From Paracoccus denitrificans (GTDB lineage Bacteria > Pseudomonadota > Alphaproteobacteria > Rhodobacterales > Rhodobacteraceae): a DNA stretch of 64,000 nt. Within the stretch, counting starts at the first letter, position 1. Each line of letters begins with the position of its first letter. Positions 59,572-64,000 of this stretch are shown here, in pieces. The stretch is taken from assembly GCA_003240735.1 (NCBI GenBank), contig QFNE01000009.1, positions 32,065 to 96,064 of the forward strand, given 5' to 3'. Under the pieces are notes generated by a model. That model worked only from the letters and a program-made list of their open reading frames with translations. It did no database searches and was not told the origin of the DNA. The translations under genes and the position numbers were made by a program.

Positions 59572-61077
59572 ATGTACGAACTTCGAAACGTCGACAAGCG
59601 CTTTCCCGGCGTCCACGCGCTCAAATCCGTCAACATGGAAATCCGCCGGGGTGAGATCGTGGGCCTGGTGGGTGAAAACGGTGCCGGTAAGTCCACGCTG
59701 ATGAAAGTGATTTACGGCGCCTATCAGCCCGATGGCGGGCAGGTGCTGATGAACGGCAAACCGGTGCGCTTTGCCAATCCGCGCCAGGCCATGCAGCGTG
59801 GCATCGGCATGGTCTTTCAGGAACAGTCGCTGATCCCGAACCTGACGGTGATGGAAAACATCTTCCTTGGCTATGAGGCGCAGTTTTCCCGCCTGGGTGT
59901 CATCGACCGCAAGGCAATGGCCGCGGCCGCGCGCCATCAACTGGACAAGGTCCGCCTGACGATCGATCCGGCCGCGCAGACATCGACCCTGTCGTTCGCC
60001 CAACGTCAGCTGGTCGAACTGGCCAAGGTCCTAACGCTGGAGGAGCGGGTCGAGGGCGATCTGATCATCTTGCTGGATGAGCCGACTTCGGTTCTCAGCA
60101 AGGACGAGGTGCAGCTTCTGTTTTCGCTGGTGCGTGAACTGACGACCCGGGCGTCGTTCATCTTCGTTTCGCACCGCATGGACGAGGTTCTGGCCCTATC
60201 GGACCGGGTCTATGTGATGAAGGACGGCGAGGTCGTCGATACCGTCACCCGCGAAACGGCGAGCGCCGAGGCGATCCAGCGCAAGATGGTCGGCCGCGAT
60301 GTAGACCGCGAATATTACCGCGAACGCCGCCAGAAGCCCTATGACCCTGACCGCGTGCTGGTCGAGCTGGATCACGTCCAGTTTGCCGGACGCGAGGCCG
60401 CGACTTCGCTCAGACTGCACGCGGGCGAGGTGTTGTGCCTTGTCGGAACCGAGGGGGCGGGACGGGCGGCAATTGTCCGCGCGATCTTTGGCATGTTGAC
60501 CCCCCGCGCTGGCAGCGTGGCGATCAAGGGGCACCGCGTCGCGGGCTATTCGGCGCAGAAGGCGGTCGCGCTCGGCGTCGGCTATGTTCCGCGCGAACGC
60601 AAGATCGAGGGCATTGTGTCCGGCATGTCCGTTTACGAAAACATGACCCTGCCGCACATGCGCGCCTATTCGACGGCGGGCGTTCTGCGCGTGGGCGAGG
60701 AAAAGTCGCTCGCCCGCGACTGGATCAAGCGGCTGTCGATCAAGGCCCATTCCGAGTTTGCCGATTGCGGTAACCTGTCGGGTGGCAATCAACAGAAGGT
60801 GGTGTTGGCCAAGTGGCGCTCGGCGGGGTCCGACATCATGCTACTGGACCATCCGACGCGGGGCCTCGACATCGGCGCCAAGGAGGATGTCTACGACATG
60901 GTCCGTGACATGTGCGATGACGGTGTCGGCGTGCTGCTGGTGGCTGACACGCTGGAGGAGGCGATCGGTCTGTCCCACACCATCCTCGTCATGCGCGACG
61001 GGGTGACCCGCCAGCGATTTGACTGCGCGCCCGGTTCCAAGCCGAGCCCGTTCGATCTTTTGCGCCACATGGTCTGA
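59572..61077 (+). CDS. Sugar ABC transporter double ATPase (RbsA type)
   Basis: A 501-residue tandem ABC ATPase. First domain: Walker A VGENGAGKSTLM, signature LSFAQRQLVELAKV and Walker B IILLDEPTSVLS. Second domain: degenerate P-loop VGTEGAGRAAIVR, signature LSGGNQQKVVLAKW, Walker B IMLLDHPTRGLD. The second Walker B has His427 where RbsA proteins normally have the catalytic Glu (DEPTRG), so that site may not hydrolyse ATP. GGAGG precedes the start at 59572 by nine bases. Powers the sugar/polyol importer with two different permeases. Confidence 0.94.
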   Translation: MYELRNVDKRFPGVHALKSVNMEIRRGEIVGLVGENGAGKSTLMKVIYGAYQPDGGQVLMNGKPVRFANPRQAMQRGIGMVFQEQSLIPNLTVMENIFLGYEAQFSRLGVIDRKAMAAAARHQLDKVRLTIDPAAQTSTLSFAQRQLVELAKVLTLEERVEGDLIILLDEPTSVLSKDEVQLLFSLVRELTTRASFIFVSHRMDEVLALSDRVYVMKDGEVVDTVTRETASAEAIQRKMVGRDVDREYYRERRQKPYDPDRVLVELDHVQFAGREAATSLRLHAGEVLCLVGTEGAGRAAIVRAIFGMLTPRAGSVAIKGHRVAGYSAQKAVALGVGYVPRERKIEGIVSGMSVYENMTLPHMRAYSTAGVLRVGEEKSLARDWIKRLSIKAHSEFADCGNLSGGNQQKVVLAKWRSAGSDIMLLDHPTRGLDIGAKEDVYDMVRDMCDDGVGVLLVADTLEEAIGLSHTILVMRDGVTRQRFDCAPGSKPSPFDLLRHMV

Positions 61078-61091
61078 GGAGGGTCAGCAGC

Positions 61092-62033
61092 ATGGACCTT
61101 AACCGCATCAAGCCCCACCTGCCCTGGATCACCCTGCTGGTTCTTGTGGCCATCGTCGGCATCGCAAACCCGGCCTTTCTGCATCCAGCCAACCTGTTGT
61201 CGCTGGCGGGCGACATCGTGCCGCTGTTCATCATGGCGCTGGGAATGACCTTCGCCATCTATATCGGCGGGATCGACCTTTCGGCCCAGTCGATGGCCAA
61301 CATGATCACCGTCATCGCCTCGCTTTATCTCGCGCATCTGGGCGCCTGGGTGGCGGTGGTCTGCATCCTCGCGGGGTTCCTGCTGGGTGGGGTGTCGGGG
61401 CTGGTGGTCACACGCCTCAAGGTGCCGTCGTTCATCGCTACGCTGGCTGTCGGCGGGATCTGCTTTTCGATCGCGCAATGGCTGTCGGGCAACCGCGCGC
61501 TGAACATGGACGCCGAACAGCGCAACCGCATCTTTGGTTGGGTCATCGGCCAGACCGGGATCGTGCCGAATGCGCTGTTCGTCGCGCTGGCGCTGCTGGC
61601 GCTGTGCCTGTTCATCGAGCGCCGGACGGTGCTTGGCCGCGTCCTGAAAGCCGTGGGCGCGGGTGAGCCTGCAGCCGCCGCCGCAGGCATCGACGTGCGC
61701 CGCTACAAGGCGCTGGCTTTCGCGATCTCGGGCGCACTCGCCGCGACGGCGGGGCTGATCTTTGCCATCAAGCTGTCGGGCGGCGCGCCGACCATCGCCA
61801 ACGGCTTCCTGCTGCCCGCAATCGTCGCCGTCCTTGTGGGCGGCACGCCCCTGACGGGTGGAGTGGGCGGTGTCCTGAACACTGCAATCGGGGTGATGAT
61901 CGTCGCCGTGATCCGCGCCTCGATGCTGTATTTCGGGATCGAGGCGACGCAGCAGCAGATCCTGTTCGGGATCGTCCTGATCGGCTCGATCGCGCTGACC
62001 ATCGACCGCGCCAAGCTGAGGACCGTGAAATGA
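61092..62033 (+). CDS. Sugar ABC transporter permease 2 (RbsC type)
   Basis: A 313-residue second permease, homologous to the first. ALGMTFAIYIGGIDLSAQSMANM, GGVSGLVVTRLKVPSFIATLAV and LLPAIVAVLVGGTPLTGGVGGV are family blocks. Two different RbsC-type permeases in one operon suggest a heterodimeric channel. GAGGAGG lies seven bases before the start; the stop overlaps the alcohol dehydrogenase start by four bases. Confidence 0.93.
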   Translation: MDLNRIKPHLPWITLLVLVAIVGIANPAFLHPANLLSLAGDIVPLFIMALGMTFAIYIGGIDLSAQSMANMITVIASLYLAHLGAWVAVVCILAGFLLGGVSGLVVTRLKVPSFIATLAVGGICFSIAQWLSGNRALNMDAEQRNRIFGWVIGQTGIVPNALFVALALLALCLFIERRTVLGRVLKAVGAGEPAAAAAGIDVRRYKALAFAISGALAATAGLIFAIKLSGGAPTIANGFLLPAIVAVLVGGTPLTGGVGGVLNTAIGVMIVAVIRASMLYFGIEATQQQILFGIVLIGSIALTIDRAKLRTVK

Positions 62034-63085
62034 CCCGCACGATGAAAGCGGCCGTTCTGGTCGCCCCCCGACGGTTCGAGCTGCGTGAGGTTCCCGTCCC
62101 CGAGATCGGACCCCGCGATGCCCTGATCCGGGTGACGCGCACCGGCATCTGCGGCACGGACATCCACATCTGGAACGGCCACTACGCCGCAGAAAGCCTG
62201 CCGATGGTGCCGGGCCACGAGTTCAGCGGCACCGTCGCCGCTGTCGGTGCCGAGGTCACGCATCTGACCCCCGGCACGCGGTGTGTGGCGGACATCAACA
62301 TCGGATGTGGCACCTGCTATTGGTGCCGCCGCAACGAGGTGCTGAACTGCCCCGAGATGGTGCAGGTGGGCATCGGGCGCGACGGGGCCTTTGCCGAATA
62401 CGTGGCCCTACCCGCCCGGCTGGTGATCCCGGTCCCCGAGGGCATGGACGACCGCGTCGCCGCCCTGACCGAGCCCGTCGCCTGCGTGGTCCGCGCCGCC
62501 GACAAGGCCGGCATCCACGCGGGTCAGTCGGTCGTCGTGCTGGGTGCGGGGCCGATCGGCAACCTGCATATCCAGATGCTGCGTCTGCTGGGCGCGGCCC
62601 CGATCATCGCCGTCGATCTGTCCGAGGACCGCTGCCGCACCGCCATCGAGGCGGGGGCCGATGCGGCGATCTCGGACCTGGATGCGGTGGCATCTGAAGT
62701 GCGCCGGCTGACCGGCGGGCGTGGCGCCGACGTCGTGATCGAAAGCGTCGGCAGCCCCGGTCTTTATGCCCTCGCGTTTCAGCTGATCCGCAAGGGCGGA
62801 CACGTCGCCTTCTTCGGGTTGACCGGCCCGGGGGAAGCGGTGCCCGTCGATATCCTGACCACCATTCTGCAGGAAAACAGCCTGAAAGGCTCGGTCGCGG
62901 GGATGGGTGAGGACATGCAGACCGCCCTGACCCTGCTTGCCCACGGACGCTTTCGCACCGAGGCCTTCACCCGCGCGGACTACCCGCTCGACGCCATTGC
63001 CGAGGCGTTCGAGACGCTCGCCGCCCGGCCCGATGATTTGAAAACGCAGATCAGGATATCGGCTGAACATCAGCCTGATGTCTGA
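62030..63085 (+). CDS. Zinc-dependent alcohol dehydrogenase (sorbitol/threonine dehydrogenase-like)
   Basis: A 351-residue medium-chain dehydrogenase. The catalytic zinc Cys is in GICGTDIHIWNGHY with GHEFSG following. A structural zinc site is present as CGTCYWCRRNEVLNC (four Cys). The NAD-binding motif is VVLGAGPIGNLHIQML. It oxidises a polyol or secondary alcohol. Start 62030 overlaps the permease stop. The product may be further oxidised by the aldehyde dehydrogenase that starts 21 bases downstream. Confidence 0.93.
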   Translation: MTRTMKAAVLVAPRRFELREVPVPEIGPRDALIRVTRTGICGTDIHIWNGHYAAESLPMVPGHEFSGTVAAVGAEVTHLTPGTRCVADINIGCGTCYWCRRNEVLNCPEMVQVGIGRDGAFAEYVALPARLVIPVPEGMDDRVAALTEPVACVVRAADKAGIHAGQSVVVLGAGPIGNLHIQMLRLLGAAPIIAVDLSEDRCRTAIEAGADAAISDLDAVASEVRRLTGGRGADVVIESVGSPGLYALAFQLIRKGGHVAFFGLTGPGEAVPVDILTTILQENSLKGSVAGMGEDMQTALTLLAHGRFRTEAFTRADYPLDAIAEAFETLAARPDDLKTQIRISAEHQPDV

Positions 63086-63106
63086 CCTAACGCACAGGAG
63101 GATGCC

Positions 63107-64000
63107 ATGAACCAGCAAACCCCGATCAAAGCCCTGCCCGAAACACCGAAGACATTCGGATTTTTCGTCGACGGCGTGTGGCTCGACGGTGCGGCCTATC
63201 TGGATCGCGCCTCGCCGGCCCATGATGTGCCCGTCACGCGGATCGCACGCTGCACGACCGATGATCTGGATGACGCCGTGGCCGCGGCCCGCCGGGCGTT
63301 CGACGACCGCCGCTGGTCGGGACTTTCCGGCGCCGAGCGTGCCGGCGTCCTTCTGCGTGCGGCCCAGATCCTGCGGCGGCGTCAGGACGAGATCGCCTAT
63401 TGGGAGGTGCTGGAGAACGGCAAGCCGATCGCGCAGGCCCGGGGCGAGGTGGACCACGCCATCGCCTGTTTCGAGGTTGCGGCCGGGGCGGCGCGGCTGC
63501 TGCATGGCGACAGCTTCAACAATCTGGGCGACGACCTTCTGGGCATGGTGCTGCGCGAGCCGGTGGGCGTGGTGGGCCTCATCACGCCGTGGAACTTCCC
63601 GTTCCTGATTTTGTGCGAGCGCGTGCCCTTCATCCTCGCCAGCGGTTGCACGCTGGTGGTCAAGCCCGCCGAGGTCACATCCGCCACGACGCTGCTTCTG
63701 GCCGAAGTGCTGGTCGAAGCGGGGTTGCCTGCGGGGGTCTATAACGTCGTGACCGGATCGGGCCGCATCATCGGTCAGGCGATGAGCGAGCATCAGGGCA
63801 TCGACATGCTGTCCTTCACCGGCTCGACCGCCGTGGGCCGCTCGGTCGCCCATGCGTCAGCCGACAGCAACTTCAAGAAGCTGGGGTTGGAGCTGGGCGG
63901 CAAGAACCCGATCGTGGTCTTTGCCGACGCGGATCTGGAGGACGCGGCGGATGCGGGCCATCTTTTCGGCCAGGGTGTCGGCAAAGGCGTCCGCGACAGA
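63107..64000 (+). CDS. NAD(P)-dependent aldehyde dehydrogenase, cut by window end and rearranged near 63945
   Basis: The first 298 codons of an aldehyde dehydrogenase. GLITPWNFPFLILCERVPF, LASGCTLVVKPAE, NVVTGSG, LSFTGSTAVGRSV and the catalytic Glu motif LELGGKNPIVVFADADLE are all in order. The expected next part, with the catalytic Cys, is not seen in the direct frame. Instead bases from about 63947 to 64000 on the opposite strand read SVADAFADTLAEKMARIR, which is the family segment found some 30 residues further downstream. The end is therefore inverted. AGGAGG precedes the start at 63107 by four bases. Confidence 0.85.
   Translation, partial: MNQQTPIKALPETPKTFGFFVDGVWLDGAAYLDRASPAHDVPVTRIARCTTDDLDDAVAAARRAFDDRRWSGLSGAERAGVLLRAAQILRRRQDEIAYWEVLENGKPIAQARGEVDHAIACFEVAAGAARLLHGDSFNNLGDDLLGMVLREPVGVVGLITPWNFPFLILCERVPFILASGCTLVVKPAEVTSATTLLLAEVLVEAGLPAGVYNVVTGSGRIIGQAMSEHQGIDMLSFTGSTAVGRSVAHASADSNFKKLGLELGGKNPIVVFADADLEDAADAGHLFGQGVGKGVRDR
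63947..64000 (-). other. Inverted aldehyde-dehydrogenase segment (inversion or assembly fault)
   Basis: The reverse complement, read from base 64000, gives SVADAFADTLAEKMARIR, a sequence normally found just after the catalytic Cys region of aldehyde dehydrogenases. The junction is near GCGGATGCGG (63955 region), whose inverse CCGCATCCGC would lie in the native downstream part, so a short inverted repeat may have mediated the event. Only one breakpoint is in the window. Confidence 0.7.

Noticed and set aside
62408..63853. 481-codon (-) frame opposite the alcohol and aldehyde dehydrogenase genes
   Set aside because: Antisense of conserved enzymes; no motifs.
1..64000. tRNA, rRNA, insertion sequence and CRISPR signals
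   Set aside because: No cloverleaf-like conserved arms, rRNA motifs, transposase motifs or spaced identical repeats were noticed by eye; this is not a substitute for a dedicated scan.

Overview
The window reads as high-G+C alphaproteobacterial DNA of the Rhodobacterales/Paracoccus kind. This is inferred from gene families and gene order, not from any marker gene. A replication and partition module (rep, parA, parB with three identical parS-like sites, 10.5-14.7 kb) sits in the middle, so the sequence is probably a plasmid or chromid. No rRNA, tRNA, CRISPR array or insertion sequence was seen. Genes are densely packed, often with ATGA overlaps, and nearly all are catabolic or accessory.

Region by region. 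(1) 1-10.1 kb: an acid-degradation island. A (+) operon of thiolase, a paired acyl-CoA dehydrogenase and a thioesterase faces a (-) operon of CoA-transferase, acyl-CoA dehydrogenase and a TRAP transporter (dctQMP). An IclR regulator has two matching operator palindromes in the divergent promoter region. (2) 10.1-14.7 kb: HNH protein, initiator Rep, an origin-like region with repeats, and parAB. (3) 15.1-18.0 kb: a small DUF6525-type protein, then a cobalamin riboswitch upstream of mesX (DUF1852) and mesD (core-MetE methionine synthase). (4) 18.2-32.7 kb: an essentially complete phenylacetate pathway. PaaX-type repressor, paaJ, paaABCDE, an extra ferritin-like PaaA/C relative and paaZ are on (+). 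paaG, paaI, paaK and a TetR regulator are on (-). A fused hydratase/3-hydroxyacyl-CoA dehydrogenase on (+) can supply PaaF and PaaH activity and is preceded by a 24-codon leader ORF with three consecutive Cys codons. (5) 32.7-36.7 kb: Lrp-type regulator divergent from a branched-chain 2-oxoacid dehydrogenase with fused E1 alpha-beta and an E2, without E3. (6) 36.8-40.1 kb: Doc/AbrB-type toxin-antitoxin pair, then a LysR / ring-cleavage dioxygenase / hydrolase set resembling Mhq quinone detoxification. (7) 40.2-46.3 kb: an orphan type VI secretion island (VgrG, PAAR, DUF4123 adaptor) convergent with a Tle1-like phospholipase effector, a lipoprotein and a GAD-like/DUF1851 protein. (8) 46.4-50.9 kb: a Fur-family (Mur-like) regulator divergent from a SitABCD-type manganese/iron ABC transporter, with a nested palindrome between them.

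(9) 51.2-64.0 kb: a catabolic locus whose substrate I cannot name. It holds an aldo-keto reductase, acyl-CoA dehydrogenase, SDR, DUF993 protein, xylose-isomerase-like barrel protein, TetR regulator, a Rbs-type ABC importer, a zinc alcohol dehydrogenase and an aldehyde dehydrogenase cut by the window end. The combination of a sugar-type importer and barrel enzymes with an acyl-CoA dehydrogenase is the best candidate here for an undescribed pathway. The last 50 or so bases read as aldehyde-dehydrogenase sequence in reverse complement, pointing to a local inversion or an assembly fault just before the catalytic-Cys region.

The common theme is import of organic acids, aromatics or polyols, activation to CoA thioesters and beta-oxidation-like degradation. 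Each block has its own local regulator, as expected for a mosaic accessory replicon. Starts were chosen from family length, ribosome-binding sites and overlap with upstream stops.
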